A DNA stretch of 64,000 nucleotides from NCBI RefSeq assembly GCF_014695725.1, contig NZ_JACJOU010000033.1:1-64000 (forward strand), in the 5' to 3' direction. The stretch's first letter is position 1. Every line of letters begins with the position of its first letter. The stretch is from Microcoleus sp. FACHB-672 (lineage in GTDB: Bacteria; Cyanobacteriota; Cyanobacteriia; Cyanobacteriales; Oscillatoriaceae). The position numbers and the translations under genes are program-made. The notes beneath the pieces were generated by a model. It was not told the DNA's origin, did no database searches, and was given only the letters and a program-made list of their open reading frames with translations. Below, in pieces: positions 63,602-64,000 of this stretch.

Positions 63602-64000
63602 ATGAAAAAACTCATTAACAATCCCGACAATGTTGTACGAGAAAGCCTGGAAGGCATGGCAATCGCACATCCAGATTTGATCAAAATCCATTTTGATCCT
63701 CACTTCGTCTACCGCACAGATGCCCCTATTCAAAACAAAGTAGCCCTGATTTCCGGCGGGGGTAGCGGACACGAACCGATGCACACCGGCTTTGTTGGGA
63801 TGGGAATGTTAGACGCCGCTTGTCCTGGTGAAGTTTTTACTTCTCCAACTCCTGATCAAATGCTAGAAGCCGCAAAAATGGTGAATAGTGGTGTCGGTAT
63901 CCTCAACATCGTTAAAAACTACTCAGGCGATGTGATGAACTTCGAGATGGCAGCCGAACTCGCCTACTCAGAAGGCATCCCAATTCTTAACATTTTGATA
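63602..64000 (+). CDS. dhaK: Dihydroxyacetone kinase subunit DhaK (cut by window end)
   Basis: Open from ATG at 63602 through the last base (133 codons). The start [20 protein letters not shown] and the block [19 protein letters not shown] are characteristic of DhaK, whose Gly-rich motif helps bind dihydroxyacetone. The active-site His that binds the substrate covalently lies further on, beyond the window. It could be the ATP-dependent or the PTS-dependent form; the next gene would tell. About 170 nt separate it from dynamin B. Confidence 0.9.
   Translation, partial: MKKLINNPDNVVRESLEGMAIAHPDLIKIHFDPHFVYRTDAPIQNKVALISGGGSGHEPMHTGFVGMGMLDAACPGEVFTSPTPDQMLEAAKMVNSGVGILNIVKNYSGDVMNFEMAAELAYSEGIPILNILI

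Overview
The window looks like a chromosome segment of a filamentous cyanobacterium, probably from the Oscillatoriales. It carries hetZ-patU (a gene pair typical of filamentous cyanobacteria), tocopherol cyclase, a polyprenyl (solanesyl-type) diphosphate synthase, two DUF1816 proteins, several cyanobacteria-typical hypothetical proteins and scattered HIP1 palindromes (GCGATCGC, e.g. 18734-18741). Words containing CCGGC are strikingly common in and between genes. No rRNA operon and no CRISPR array is visible.

Region 1 (1-35 kb) is mostly housekeeping. It starts with IS630-family remnants around acyP and yidD. Then come cell-wall genes (AMIN-domain amidase, murI), a gene-poor 1.6 kb stretch, sds, hetZ-patU (overlapping), a transglutaminase-fold membrane protein that seems to lack its catalytic Cys and His, two DUF1816 genes around an alpha/beta hydrolase, rlmB-mrnC, a STAS protein, carA, a Tat-dependent aldo/keto reductase, an adenylating ligase, an RTX lipase-like protein, a GNAT enzyme, a HEAT-repeat protein, a flavoprotein, an SDR and rubredoxin. 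A two-gene Septu-type defence module (PtuA ATPase plus PtuB HNH nuclease) lies at 29.9-31.9 kb. A DUF4112 protein, a conserved unknown and a fatty-acid desaturase-like protein follow.

Region 2 (35-50 kb) is accessory and rearranged. A Ser/Thr kinase-WD40 gene has its last 176 bp duplicated 1.75 kb downstream. The two copies bracket broken transposases and two small membrane-protein genes. Next is a three-gene minus-strand operon with a large dynamin-like GTPase and two putative membrane-associated partners. After an acyltransferase and a ClC-CBS-USP transporter, an intact IS630-type element sits inside the HEPN toxin gene of a MNT-HEPN toxin-antitoxin pair, and both halves of the HEPN gene can be read.

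Region 3 (50-64 kb) holds the two most distinctive loci. First, a tRNA-Arg(CCU) gene on the minus strand is split after anticodon position 36 by an 881-nt intron with group I features and a LAGLIDADG-type ORF. Second, two dynamin-like GTPase genes (53.8 and 61.8 kb) flank five tandem genes for exported leucine-rich-repeat proteins. The LRR proteins share the same signal peptide and Cys-containing caps but have 8, 10, 14, 14 and 12 LRR units. This dynamin-LRRx5-dynamin block, with the separate dynamin operon at 39-43 kb, is the best candidate here for an undescribed membrane-associated system. The window ends inside dhaK.
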